A stretch of 64,000 bases of DNA from Rhizophagus irregularis (Eukaryota > Glomeromycota > Glomeromycetes > Glomerales > Glomeraceae), in the NCBI RefSeq assembly GCF_026210795.1, contig NC_089456.1:3376832-3440831 (forward strand). Direction: 5' to 3'. Under the pieces are notes generated by a model that was given only the letters and a program-made list of their open reading frames with translations, was not told the DNA's origin and made no database searches. The position numbers were made by a program, and so were the translations under genes. Shown here in pieces: positions 33,082 through 45,015 of this stretch. How positions within the stretch are numbered: the first letter of the stretch is position 1; each line of letters begins with the position of its first letter.

Positions 33082-33429
33082 AAAATTATTAAATGGGAAA
33101 AAAGGAGGGAATAACGATGGCAATGAAAAAAGCAGGTAAAAAGGATCGTTCGCTAATTGTTTCATATGGAGGGGTGGTGAGTGAGAGAACTAAAAATAGG
33201 TTTAGTTCTGATGCTCTTAATAGATGGGTCCAATGTAGTTACGTTTTCGAAGTTCGTAATTATTCTTTATTAGATTGATTTTATTTCATTATATAGATAC
33301 TTTATTTAACGGATGTTCTAGAAACGTCTACATTGTAATAAATTATATTGCATAAATATTACAATATTAATATTAATAAAGTTTTTTATTAAAAAAAAAA
33401 GAAAGAAAGAAATCGAAAATCGAATTTTA

Positions 33430-34326
33430 GAATCAAAACTTGCGAAACGATTAATCGCGATTAATCTATTTTAAAATCGATTCTAAAATCGATTCTAATA
33501 ATGATAATAAATTCCAATCCCTACATCCATCATTGCACGCCGATGGAGTTAGTAGATAGCAATTGCTGCTATGTATTTCTTTATGTCCTTAAATTTATTT
33601 GTACTATCTACATTTTAAATATTATAATAAAGAGATGCGCGTTACTAACAAAAAAAAAAAATCCTCAGTCCTTCACAACATACATCATTATTTACTTACG
33701 AGGACTAGACATTTTTTTACATTTTTCTCATATTTGTTTGGGAAAAAATCAATTCTATTCTGTTCCGTTCTGGATCGGATTAACAACAAATAAAAAATTG
33801 ATGATCCGAATGTTCCGAATTGATATAATTGGTGATTAAACACGATTTTTTCTACTCAATTTATAATTAGCCAAATTAATTTCACTAAAATCGGCTATGA
33901 AGAACAGAGGTTAATACGTTTTCTTTTCGAACATTCTAATATCGCACAAATCACCCATTAATTTTATCACATAGGGGTACTGGGTACATAAACGAAACGA
34001 AAATAAATTAACAAAAGATTTCATTGTTTTGCGGACATGGTTACGTATGCTACTTTATGGCATTGATTCCAAACATAGTTAGACAAATACATGGATACCC
34101 GTCACGGTTCTGTCGATCAAGTAATGTATATAAATATGTCATTCATGCGAGTAATTATTCCGTACCAAAAGGTGAACCAGTGCAGTTCGCCATGTAGTCG
34201 TTTGTTTGTTTGTTTGTAAAACCTTTTACATTAACTCTAGATTTTCCTTAAAAGGCATTTTATAATTTAAGATTATAGATAAGCAGCATAAACCAATCAC
34301 AAAAAACTTCATGTTCTTCATTTTTT
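33430..34326. other. Intergenic, no gene seen
   Basis: Contains ATCGATTC-type simple sequence at 33420-33500 and AT-rich DNA; short open frames at 33501-33839 lack any family resemblance. Confidence 0.4.
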
Positions 34327-34334
34327 TATATAAG
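34327..34334 (+). promoter_or_regulatory. TATA-like box for the Thr-rich secreted protein
   Basis: TATATAAG lies 90 bp before the chosen ATG (34417). A second TATA-like run at 34127-34136 is farther away. Confidence 0.45.
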
Positions 34335-34416
34335 AAAAGACTTCCCACCAATTTTTTTTTTCCTCCAAGATACCTAATATACCTTGATTTTTGCTTCAAC
34401 ACAAACAAATCGCAAA

Positions 34417-35304
34417 ATGCATTTCCCTACATTCTTTCTTTTTACTGTCTGTCTTTGTTTTTTAACATTGAATGTTGTTGAGGCAACCAACAACCGAAAC
34501 TGCCGTAATACCGTAACTATTACCAGGAATAAATGCTATCATACTCCTACTGTAACTAAGACCAAGACCAAGACTAAGACCAGAACAGAGACCAAGACCA
34601 AGACCAAAACTATTACGGTATCTAAGGCTCCCAAAACCATCACCACCACCACTACTGTAAAAAGCCCTAACCAGACAAAAACCATCACAGATACCGTCAC
34701 CATCACCACTACTGCAAAAGACCCTAACGAGACAGAGACCGTCACCACCACCACTACTGTAAAAGACCTTAAAGAGACAGATACCGTCACCATCACCACT
34801 ACTGTAAAAGACCCTAACGAGACAGATACCGTCACCACCACCACTACTGTAAAAGACCCTAAAGAGACAGATACCGTCACCATCACCACTACTGTAAAAG
34901 ACCCTAACGAGACAGATACCGTCACCACCACCACTACTGTAAAAGACCCTAAAGAGACAGATACCGTCACCATCACCACTACTGTAAAAGACCCTAACGA
35001 GACAGATACCGTCACCACCACCACTACTGTAAAAGACCCTAAAGAGACAGATACCGTCACCACCACCACTACTGTAAAAGACCCTAAAGAGACAGATACC
35101 GTCACCATTACTGAAAAACCTAAAACAGAAACCGTCACCACTACTACAACTGCTTCTACAACTACAACTGTAACCAATTGCGACACATGTATTGGAAATG
35201 GTAAATCTTGTACTAAAGATGGAGATTGCTGCAGCAAAAATTGTGCTAATCCTGGTCAAGACGATAGTAAATGCGTTGCAAATAATAATCCTAAACGAAA
35301 ATGA
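34417..35304 (+). CDS. Secreted Thr-rich repeat protein with cysteine-rich C-terminus
   Basis: I start at ATG 34417 because it gives a clean signal peptide (MHFPTFFLFTVCLCFLTLNV), although the frame is open slightly upstream. The mature protein has a Cys-containing N-terminus, a KTKTKT-type basic run, then nine 15-residue units TVT(I/T)TTTVKDP(N/K)E(T)D. Eight units alternate N and K, placing N-glycosylation sequons NET in every other unit; Thr residues offer O-mannosylation. The C-terminal domain has seven Cys spaced C-x2-C-x6-C-x5-CC-x3-C-x9-C, reminiscent of small disulfide-knotted folds. The gene is intact, 295 aa, with no introns evident. Likely a cell-wall or apoplastic protein, possibly effector-like; function not known. 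Confidence 0.75.
   Translation: MHFPTFFLFTVCLCFLTLNVVEATNNRNCRNTVTITRNKCYHTPTVTKTKTKTKTRTETKTKTKTITVSKAPKTITTTTTVKSPNQTKTITDTVTITTTAKDPNETETVTTTTTVKDLKETDTVTITTTVKDPNETDTVTTTTTVKDPKETDTVTITTTVKDPNETDTVTTTTTVKDPKETDTVTITTTVKDPNETDTVTTTTTVKDPKETDTVTTTTTVKDPKETDTVTITEKPKTETVTTTTTASTTTTVTNCDTCIGNGKSCTKDGDCCSKNCANPGQDDSKCVANNNPKRK
34696..35103 (+). repeat. 45-bp coding tandem repeat (90-bp higher-order unit)
   Basis: Nine in-frame 45-bp units, most organised as pairs that alternate CCTAACGAGACAGA and CCTAAAGAGACAGA. Copies are almost identical, which points to recent expansion or homogenisation. Confidence 0.9.
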
Positions 35305-36640
35305 GAAATCTTTAGTTATTTCCACAACTATTTTCGATACTGGTTCTGATAGCTCATTAATATTGTGAAGCGCTTAGATCTTACTGTGGAAGGTCATTTT
35401 TTTGAGTTTTTAAACCTATTTTGAATGTTTTTTAGACTTTTTTTTATAGGGCATACAAATTTCACGTTACTTAATATCATTTTAATTTACATTTTAGCAT
35501 TTAATATTAGATTTGAATTTTAGTTTGTTATATGATGAAAAATATTATTTTATTAATGTTAATAAAGTTACACACGTTATAAAAATGTACTTTTCCACGT
35601 GATTGGTTGAAAATTACAAATATTATATTAATAAGGATGACGGATTTTGGAGGTTAAAGAATTGCGCATACCGCAATACTCCAATTCCAAAATCACGTGA
35701 TTTGCGGCATTAATGAAAAGAGTATTCTTAAATTTAAAAAAAAATCGTTACTGAAACTTGCGTTATTCTGAGAAATATAAATTTTTTTAAAAAAGCGATT
35801 TCATTATATTATTAAAATCGTTTAAAAAAACAAAAAAAATGTTTTTTTTTATTACGAAATGTTGCACTTTGACGTTTTCTAATTATCTAATTAAAAAAAA
35901 GTTAATTAGTTGATAAATATTAAGTGCAACGTATAACTAAAAAATCAAAAAAAAAGTTTTTTTTGTCAAAAAATGTCGCACTTAGCACTTTTTATAAAAA
36001 AACGACAAATGTGCTGAACTTGCCTAGACAACCCATACTATACTACTATTCGTCTTACCTGTTAAAAATCTACCTATTGGCCTGATTTCACATGACGATC
36101 AACACTATAATCAACATTAATAACCAATAAAAGGTGATCCTTAACGTGTATCCCAGGTATAAGTTATTATCCTATACCCGGGGGTACAGATTTTTATCCT
36201 GTACCCCTTTGAATTTGATTGGCTAAAATTGTTTTAAAACACTTATTTTATATACCAGATACATTAAACTTTTATATATAAATAAAGGCTGAATTTTCTA
36301 AGTTTATTACTTATTATTTAAGAAATGTTAAATTTGGACTTTAATTATGCACTATTAATTTACAAAGATAAGCTTTATTTATCATCATTAATAAAAGAAT
36401 TCAAAGATTAAAATTTAATTAATTTAATTGTTTTTTATTTCTGTGTTGTAAATTTCACAAAATAAGTTGTGATCTTCTTGGATGGGTATACCTAATAATA
36501 GATAATTTTTAATTATTTAAATATTTAAGGGAATTGCTAACCGTCACCTGGGCGATTATCGTCTGGAGTTTTTTTTTCAGATATGTCACATGATGTATAA
36601 TATATAAATATAACTATTATCCATTTATAATTATTATTTT
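35305..36640. other. Intergenic, no gene seen
   Basis: AT-rich DNA with poly-T and poly-A tracts and two CACGTGA motifs (35596, 35694). It holds a small hairpin GGGGTACAG...CTGTACCCC at 36181-36207. Confidence 0.5.
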
Positions 36641-36719
36641 GTTCAGTTAGTTCAGTGGTTAGAATGCTCGATAATTTTTTTTTATTTTAGAAACGCAGGT
36701 TCAATTCCTGCACTGCTAA
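36641..36719 (+). pseudogene. tRNA-like sequence (tRNA pseudogene or tRNA-derived element)
   Basis: TAGTTCAGTGGTTAGAAT matches a tRNA D-arm/A box, and GCAGGTTCAATTCCTGC is a perfect T-arm/B box. A 4-bp D-stem and 5-bp T-stem form. The acceptor stem pairs only partly (the 3' side CTGCTAA would want TTAGCAG, but the 5' side reads TTGTTCAG), and the T-rich middle does not form an anticodon stem. I therefore do not call a functional tRNA. Confidence 0.5.
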
Positions 36720-37017
36720 GCCTTTAATTTTTTCAAATTTTTTATCATTTTGAATTTTTGTCTGAATTTGAGTTTGAACTTTGAATTCTGAATAAAGCGC
36801 ATTCATTTAATAAATTATTGTTACGCATTTAATTACAATCAGAAGTTATATGTTTAATCATAAATGCATTTTCAATTCTTTATTAAAACAAATGATAACA
36901 ATTTGCTATCCTAAAATTTTAAACTAATCATTTTGTAAGTCGTTTAGATTTAGACTTCTTTAGATTCTTTTTAAGTTCACACCTTACCTACATGCATTAT
37001 ATCCAATGTCTTTACAG

Positions 37018-37214
37018 TGAGGTTGCGGGCGAAACCTTATAGTAAACGCAAAACTTGACAAAACTATATTAAAATATTAATAAAAATTTGGTGAAACTTG
37101 ACTATAAAAATCATATGAAATGACAAAATTATAATAAACTCTTATAAAAAAATTGACAAAACTGAGGTTTAGACATTTTGTCAAATTCAAAAATCAGTTT
37201 AGCCTGCAACCTTA
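37018..37214. mobile_element. hAT-like MITE (197 bp)
   Basis: Left end TGAGGTTGCGGGCGAAAC, right end reverse complement TAAGGTTGCAGGCTAAAC, perfect 8-bp target duplication CTTTACAG at 37010-37017 and 37215-37222. Short length, inverted repeats and 8-bp duplications fit a hAT-derived MITE. Confidence 0.85.
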
Positions 37215-37245
37215 CTTTACAGTAACTGCATACATACTGTGATCG

Positions 37246-37585
37246 TTAAGTACTAGCAGATCCACTTGACTTTTGCTTTTGATTATTTTCTAATGCATTC
37301 TTTATATGTTTTCTTGGAACACCTTTTGTATGTGTCTAATAAGGGTTGCTAATATTCGGCAAATTTTTTTTGTCGATTTCCAGTTGCCTAGAACGAGTTT
37401 CATTTTCTTTCTTTCTTATTCACCTTTGCAACATTCCATTTAATTCGTCTTCACAGCCTATTTTAAAGGCTAGTTCAATTGCTTTTTTCACGTAGCTAAA
37501 ACCTTGATTATATTTGGCTTTATAAGATAAATTTTGCTTGGCAGTTTTCAAAAATGCTTGTGTATGGCGAATCTCATGTAATAGG
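37246..37585 (-). pseudogene. C-terminal fragment of a Mutator/FAR1-type transposase
   Basis: Minus-strand frame HEIRHTQAFLKTAKQNLSYK continues through KKAIELAFKIGCEDELNGML to THTKGVPRKHIKNALENN and a stop at 37246. I recognise this as the tail (K.A...A...G...EL...L...NP..T.TKG.P.KR.K) of a FAR1/MULE-like family common in this lineage. One stop interrupts it (near 37421) and the catalytic part is missing. Confidence 0.5.
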
Positions 37586-38255
37586 CTAAAATCTGTCCTA
37601 ATTTGATATTTATACGTACCAGTAGGGTTGATTGTGTTCTTTTCGCTGTAAATTGTGATTGCGGGTTCTTCTTAAAAATTGGAAAATTTTTTATTGTACC
37701 ATCGATCTGAAATGAGTCTGCACTGGTCGAAATCAAAACTTTTGACCATTAAGAGCTTTCGGTATAAATTTTGCCGATTGGTTATGTGATTTGTCACATT
37801 TTTTGACCAATGGCAAAAATCAGTAAAATCAATCACAAATTGACTGATACTGATTGTTAAATGAAAACTCGTTCAGTCTTTTGGTGAAAAATTAACTTAT
37901 ACCGATTGTTATATGAAAACTTGTTCCTTTAAAGTCATTCAGTAAATTTTGCTGATTGGTCACATAAATCAACACAATTTTGCCAAATGGTAAAAATATT
38001 ATTTTTTAATTCAAATTTTATACTTTGTTTACATTGTTTATTTATATTCAATGCATAATCATTAACGAAAATTTTATTGTAAAATGAATTTCAACTTATC
38101 TTTCGTTAAATAATTATAATAAAAATACTACAAAAGAATCTTTTTGTAAAAATGAAATTTCATCTAATAAATGTGTCTCTCGTCAAGTAATTATAAAAAT
38201 GTTTTAAAAAAATAAAAAAAATAATTTGGCCGATTTTTATCAAAACACTTAATTA
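37586..38255. other. Non-coding spacer with decayed repeats
   Basis: Repeated TACCGATTGTTA(T/A)ATGAAAAC-like segments near 37840-37920; no gene recognised. Could include one end of the neighbouring Plavaka-like element. Confidence 0.4.
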
Positions 38256-41200
38256 TTAACGAATTTGGAGTTTGCGATTAATTGGATTAATTGCCAAATA
38301 TTTAATAGCATTACTCCAAGTAGAAATTCGATATTTTGATGGTATAAATTAACAAAGGATATTATGTATAGGAATAATACAGTCGTGGCTTTCATTATAA
38401 AATTCAGATTTCCACAATTCAACGTTACAACTCTCGTCTTCATCATCAATATGAAAATAATATTGACTTTCACTTGTACTAGCTGGTTAACCCTATAAAA
38501 AGTATTTATATTTAAAATATAATTAAAAACTTTTTAAAATATATTTAAATTATACTTAAAATATATTTAATTTAAAAATTGCGAAATACTTATAATATAC
38601 TTAAAATGTATTTAAAATTATCTTAAAATATATTTCTAATATATTTAATTTTTGCCAAAATACTTAAAATATACTTAAATTATACTTAAATCAAAATTTA
38701 AGTATATTATAGATATATTTTTTACATACTTAAAATATACTTATAATATATTTTATAATATATTTTAAGTATATTTTAAATACATAAAAAATATACTTAT
38801 AATAGTCTTATAATATACTTAAATTTTAATTTAAATATAATTTAAATATATTTTAAGTATATGGGCAAAAATTAAATATATTAGACATATGTTTTAAGAT
38901 AATTTTAAGTATATTTTAGATATATTAAATATATATTTTAAGTATTTTGCAATTTTTAAATTAAGTATATTTTAAATATATTTTAAATATATTTTAAGTA
39001 TAATACTTTTTATAAGGCGATACTAACGAATATATGCCAAATTATGTTCCATTTGTCCATTTGGCAAGTCGACTGTATATTTGAAAAAGTATTGAATTTG
39101 TCTAGGATAACTGTCGACTTTTTCATCACTAGTTATAAATTTGGCTAGGACATACGAGCTTTTTGTATGTCGAATTGACATTGCGAAGCCAAATACTTCA
39201 GAACCAATTCGGAATCTTCCAAATTGATTTATCTTTACTCAAATTGTTATAGAATTTTAGATAATTTCATCTGCTGGTTTGCGAAACTTGTACGTTTCAA
39301 TATAAGAAGCATTATAAAAAGCAACCATCAGTTCGAGCATTAATTCAGTCATTATTGCTTTGGAACTAAGCTTCAGCATTTCTCCAGGAAACGGCTTACA
39401 TCCAGTAATAGTCGATTTCTGTATATTTTTAGCATTTAGCCAAAACCGCTCTTCATCTGAAGAAAATTGGTCTGCAGCCGATATTGAACCAGTTGTGAGT
39501 TAATTTTCAAGCAATTCTAAACCTTTCGTTTGAATGTCAGAACTAATGATATCTCTAATTTGATTGTTATTCATTATCTGACGCATTATTTTCAGTTCAA
39601 TTTGTCTATTACTTGTTGGCAATGAGTCTTAAAAATTATTAAAAATAAGACTAACAATGTCTGAATAAAGTAAAAAAGTAAAAAAGTAAAAAAAAAGAAT
39701 ATCTTACTGAGTATTCCATTCATACGCTTAAATGAAAAACACCAATATGCATATAATAAACCAAAATCATTCAAACAATCATACAAATGGAGCAAAAGGT
39801 GAAGATTAGGCGTAATTTTTACTCTTTCATAGTGTACTTCAATAAGCTTAATTATTTTAATTAGCCTCTCATAAGCTTCTTCCATTAATTCAATTTCTAA
39901 AATTCGGCTTACTAAAATAGAATAAACTCTAATGAAATGTGTCAAGATTTTTTGATCTTTTGACGGTAAATGTTTCCACAATGAGGTAGTTGCATAGATC
40001 ATAAAGAAAATTTGCCACTGATCAGCTGTATAGTTCGAAAACCCTTCTCCATGCTCAATATTTCTGGAAATTTGTCCCAAATCAGCTAGTACTTTGAATT
40101 GATTTATTTTTCTTGAATCTTCTTTAGATCGTTTGGGGTTAAAACACCCTCATCAATCCAAATCCTCTTCATTATTCACCTCGCAATTCCTAAGAATAAG
40201 CAGTGCATTGGATCTACAATAATAAAACGAATTGGGTCAAAGTACAGCAATCGAAGTAACTTCGATCACCTAACCTCTTTTTCACTAACGAAATTTTTTC
40301 TTAAATTGGTGGAATTGCAACTTTGCCATGCAAGAGCATTTTGACGATGTTCAGTCGAATCGTGAGTAATGAACCAATTTTTTATATTTTTCATACCTGC
40401 AAAATTATGTTGGTAGTCTTCATAATTTGCTCATTTCATACACTGATGGCAAGAAACCCAAAGCTAAAATATGCCCACATATTTTCCAAGCAGCAGGGAT
40501 ATCACACGAAATTAGTACTAAAGCCACACAAATATTTTTCCAGTTTTGGCACTCAAATGTTTGATTTAAAGTTATTCCACTCCATAGTAACTCTAATTCA
40601 TTGACAATAGGCGCAATATAATGATTAATCTTATGTAAGCTTACTTCGTTCGGTCTTGGTAGTAGACTGAGAACTAGCAAATTTTTGCGCTTGAACTGAA
40701 TATCACAGGGTAAATTACAGATAGCCACGTAAATTACTCCGATACTATAAAATGTACCATTGTAGGGCTGGAACTAATCAAGGTTTATTATTAGTCTTAG
40801 ATGTGAATTGGCTACTTCTGGTCAAAAAAATTTGGCTGAATTTTCATCGTTAGTTTCTCTGAATGTTTTCCAGATTTGACCATCATATATATCGGTCAGT
40901 ATGTTATCAAATTGTCGACGATTTTACCAATATCAAAGTAACTGTTCAAAGTGAAGCCGATAATATAGAACTTCCAATTGTTGATGAATCGGTACAACCG
41001 GATATATTAATTCTGGCTTTTTAACCTCTCTTTCAGCCAAGACCGTTTGACACGATTTCATCTTTCGAGATGCTGAATTTGGAAATTCAACGTGACTGCA
41101 TCTTATAATACCAATACTGTCATTTTTTTGAATTTCGTCCATGTCTGTCTTGTTATATAATTTATGACATTTCAGACATGACACGAAACTATAAAAACGA

Positions 41201-42009
41201 TTTTTCAGGCCAAGTTGAATTCTTGCCAGATATAGAGAGTCAGGAAAGCTATCGTAAATGTCTCCACTGATTTTTTTTAACACTATTTTCATGAATTTTA
41301 GTTGAGATTCAATCACTGTTTCAGGGAGATTAAACTTTTTTCGAAAGGTCATTATCCACAATAAAATCCATGAAAATTTATCATCGATTGTCGTTTTTTC
41401 TTCTTCTTGATATGATTTAAAATCTGGCGGTGAATAATTTTCAAAAGTATCGGCAAAAGTTCCATCATCTGACTCATTGCCATTAGAAGAAGAAGAAGTA
41501 TCAGTATGTTGTTCATAATCAGAATTGCTCAAATCTTCTGTTTCTGAATGTTCAAGCATAATTTGTGAGCGATTTGCGTAGCTTCTTATACGGCTTTGAG
41601 GTAAAAAAATATATTCATTTTCATTGTATTCTGGAGTTATCGAATTATCTTTTTCATTTAATGAAATTGTTGTCAAATCTTCTTCAAAAGGAGTTATTAC
41701 CAACATTTCTTTATTTAATAGAGATATCAAAATATCTTCATTTATCAGATTTTCTTCTAATGAAGTTATTGTTGAATCCTCTTCTTGATTAATTAGTAAC
41801 AATGAAGCCAAACTACTATTAAGATTCAAGTCAGTTGTGTTTTTTGCTGCTTCATGAAGCATTTTGGTTCGTAATATAACCAGTTTTCCATTACATTTGT
41901 CACAATAATAAGGAACTTTAATTTTTTTTTTGCTAAACCTTCTAGAAGATAGTTGGTTTGCTATCCTTTCTGAACTCATAATTTGATTAATCGATCTTCT
42001 TCTAGTCAT
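38256..42009 (-). pseudogene. Plavaka-like (CACTA superfamily) transposase
   Basis: N-terminal frame 40933-42009: two CxxC pairs (YYCDKCNGKL, SCLKCHKLY), an acidic middle, then CSHVEFPNSASRKMKSC. The catalytic core includes ILTDIYDGQIWKTF, INLD before a TAG at 40774-40776, AICNLPCDIQFKRKNLL and NHYIAPIVNELELLW. The helical C-terminal region (39592-40080) has NLHLLLHLYDCLNDFGLLYA and FSFKRMNGIL, then an intron of about 76 bp and SLPTSNRQIE. The tail continues through LPNGQMEHNLAYIR, is split by a fold-back element, and resumes with CNVELWKSEFYNESHDCIIP to a stop at 38256. Cut-and-paste transposase, inactive through stops. Confidence 0.75.
38492..39017. mobile_element. 526-bp fold-back element in the Plavaka-like transposase
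   Basis: Almost the whole length is one palindrome. Ends CCCTATAAAAAGTAT and ATACTTTTTATAAGG pair, and arms made of TTTAAAATATACTTAA-type repeats pair inward. Removing it brings together the two parts of the transposase C-terminus. A target duplication is not obvious. Confidence 0.8.
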
Positions 42010-42396
42010 GTTTTATAAAATTTGACAAAGAATCGGTTATAATTAATATGTACTTTAAAATTTAACAAAATTTTGACAAATGAAGTCAATTTTTCTCTTG
42101 AAATTAAAATTTTATGGAATTTTTTTTTAATTTGAAGATTTTGATTAATTAAATTTTCAATCATGAGAATTTTTTTAATTTGAAAATTTCGGTTAAATTT
42201 GATTTGTTAGTAATTGATTTGATAAAAGTAATAAAAGTCTAATTTCGATTAAACTTTTTTTAATGATTAAGGGAGAGTGTACAAAAATCATTTTTATTAT
42301 AAACCATGTGGCGAAAAATTTTTTGTGTAACAATAACATCAGCAATTATAATTTCCGTAATTTCAGCAAAAATTATAAACGCATTTATGTATAATT
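42010..42396. other. Spacer between the two transposon-derived coding regions
   Basis: AT-rich, no gene seen. It must contain one end of each neighbouring element, but no inverted repeats are recognised. Confidence 0.45.
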
Positions 42397-45015
42397 TTAT
42401 TTAACAAAATAATGCCAAGTCTGTACATTAGCATTTGCTTGTGCATCCGGTACTACACCAACTACAACAATACTACTAGATAAAATTTTACTTCCTTCAA
42501 ATGGTTTTCGTAATATAATTGTTTCTTGAACTAAACCACAAACAACTAAATCAGTCAAGGCAAACTGAACTAAATCTTTAGTTTTCAGTACCTTTCTTTT
42601 CTCAGTTGGATATACTGGCAAAGTATTCCAATTTTTTTGTTTTATCTTTGCAGTTTTTCCCCCTCTAAAGTCTAAATACATCTATTACATTATCTGGACA
42701 AATTTGCTCACCCGTTTCCTGTGTTAAATATTCTACTACTTCTAAAAACTTTATGAATTCTTCCTTACCATCAATTAGTCTTAGCTTGTCAGTAATTCGA
42801 TTAATACAATTATCACATATTTCACATACAGATAGTTTTTCTTCATTTGGCCAAGTTTGGTATTGCTATATTAGCTGTTGATGGCATTCATATCCTGAAT
42901 TGCAGTAGTAGATGACCTCAAAGATTTTTTTAGCAGCACGTTCCAGTTTATTGATTAATCTTTACTCTCCAATATTGATGTTTGCAGAAATAGATGCACT
43001 ATTAATATTCAAATGAATAATTGTTATATTTATATTTTTTTATTAACGTATATATATTTTTATTTATTTTTCAATAAATGTATAGTACATTTTATATAAA
43101 TAAAAATAATTACATTTCCCGATACTCTGCTATTATAGAATAATTTATACGAATATCTTTTTTACTGTAAAAAATAAAATGTTTTGCTGTATTTCCATCA
43201 CGTTCTGCACGTTGTTACCCCTAGTCACGTGTAGAGTTACAACTTACTACGCCAGAAGATCATGTGAAAAATTAGGATCTACTGTGCTCAACTGTGCCAA
43301 GCTGACCTAGCCGCAGCCTACTTAGCCTATTATTTTTATTATATTTATTATATTAATTATATTTAATATAATCGATATAATTATTTTATTTATTATATTT
43401 AATTTATTTATTATATTTATTATATTAGTTATATTTCTTATATTAGTTATATTTCTTATATTTATTATATCTATTATATTTATTATATCTTTATATGTAA
43501 TAATTTTTATATAAATAACGTTAGTATTTTCCTTCGTTATAAGTTTAGTTCGAATTAGTTAACCTTAGTTCCTATTAGTCCATATTCTTGTAATTATAAA
43601 GTTCTATAATAAAGTATAACCTTTTACACTATAAACGAACTCCCTATTTTAAGCGTGCCTTGTTTGATTGGATTTCAGTTATAGTTAAACGTACTTAATC
43701 TCCCTGACTGCAAATCATAGTTAATCTATTCAACGTACCGAATCGGTTAACAACGTCCTGCTTTCTAAATGAGATTGGCTATAAAAATGTAAAAAAGTGA
43801 ATATTTATACATAAGAAATAAAAAAGACAATTTATATACATACTCATACTCATTGGTGCTTCTGCATGAATTACTACTCGTATATCATTTGAATTTATTT
43901 CCATTCCAAATGCAGACGTCATGACCATTATTTGTGTAAATTAGATTTCCAATTATTCATTGCCTTTTTTCTTTCATTATCTCATAAACCACTATGGAAA
44001 TAATCAACTATTATATCAGCCAAATTTTCCTGTAACTTATTATAAAGATATTCGCAACTGGAGTGTATTGCACAATATATAATAATGCGGCCAAATAAAT
44101 TGGCATTTATAATACTTATTATTTCAGTAACATATTGATCTCGTATTTCTTTTCTCTCTCGCACATTGAAAATTATTTCTGATCGATGACTTGTAGAACC
44201 ACGGATCAATGCAAAATTATTCTCTTCTATAGTCAAGTTTGCACAAATTTCATTTACTTCAGAACGTGTACATGTTGCTGTAAGTAATATAATTGGAGCC
44301 AATTCCCAACATTGTTTTAGTATTCCAAGTCGTCCCCAAGCCTCTTTTTAAAATAAATAATGTTTTTTAATCACGCACATGATAATGCATATTATTGTAT
44401 TACCTGAAATCCTGATATTCCAAAATGCAATGCGCTTCATCAATCACAAAATGAACCTTTTTTTATTCATAAAGTTGTGTAATAAACCTACAGAATCCAT
44501 TATTAGAAGCTAATTTTTCAGGGGTGATGAAAAGTATCTTCATTAGCCTATACGCTATCTGTAGTAAATTAGCATATAAGGTAGCGCATGGAATACCTGC
44601 ATTTATGAGTTCTTGCTGAGGTATAAAATTAAATAATAATCATAAGTATAAAAACACAATATACCATATAACGAAGTTCATTCTAATCTTTTGGTCATCC
44701 ATAAGCGCTTTAAGAGAACTAAAAACAATAGTTAAACCTTCAAAGCAAATGGCTGATAAGGCATAACATAAAGTCTTGCCTCCGCCAGTTTTCAAGAATA
44801 CGAACATATCCTTACCACTTAAATAAGCTATAATTGCGTCTACTTGTCCTTCTCAGAAATTTTCAAACCCAAAAATCTTTTTTGCAGCAAGTAGTATTAG
44901 TTTATCTATACCAGGTAATTCTGGTTGTAATCTTTTAGGTATATATTTATCATTAACAATTCTTTCCCACAAAGCCACATCTACATAAAATAAACATACA
45001 CCACATAAACCACGC
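42397..45015 (-). pseudogene. RecQ-family DNA helicase pseudogene
   Basis: In order on the minus strand: FGFENF then a TGA at 44853-44855 in the F-R-E-G-Q segment; motif I FLKTGGGKTLCYALSA; motif II FVIDEAHCILEYQDF; motif III ILLTAT; motif IV RIIIYCAIHSSCEYLYNKL and DYFHSGL; motif V VMTSAFGMEINSNDIRVVIH; motif VI region with a TAG at 43765-43767 next to AGRAERDG. It then continues to FIFYSKKDIRINYSI. A zinc region ending VCEICDNC and a winged-helix (RQC-like) domain at 42397-42681 follow. RecQ enzymes unwind DNA 3' to 5' in recombination and telomere maintenance. A solo LTR and several shifts inactivate it. It follows the transposase on the same strand with almost no gap. Confidence 0.85.
43213..43752 (-). 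mobile_element. Solo LTR (540 bp) inserted in the RecQ pseudogene
   Basis: Starts TGTTACCCCTAG and ends CGGTTAACA (TG...CA), with a 4-bp target duplication ACGT at 43209-43212 and 43753-43756. The interior has a TATTATATTTAT-rich microsatellite (43335-43500). There is no internal coding region, so this is the product of LTR-LTR recombination. It is unrelated to the LTR at 5304. Orientation is a guess. Confidence 0.8.

Larger units (their letters stand above)
31950..33415 (+). mobile_element. 5'-truncated LINE (RNase H to 3' end)
   Basis: The plus strand carries the C-terminal part of a LINE related to, but distinct from, the one at 5282-21824. It ends with AATAAAG and an A-run at 33391-33400. 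AAAATCGAATTTA occurs just outside both ends (31937-31949 and 33416-33428), a plausible target duplication. 5' truncation is common for LINE insertions. Confidence 0.7.

Noticed and set aside
34462-35325. Two long minus-strand open frames opposite the Thr-rich gene
   Set aside because: They are open only because a 45-bp repeat lacking stops on the sense strand also lacks them in antisense; composition (Val/Ser/Gly runs) is not protein-like and there is no signal peptide.
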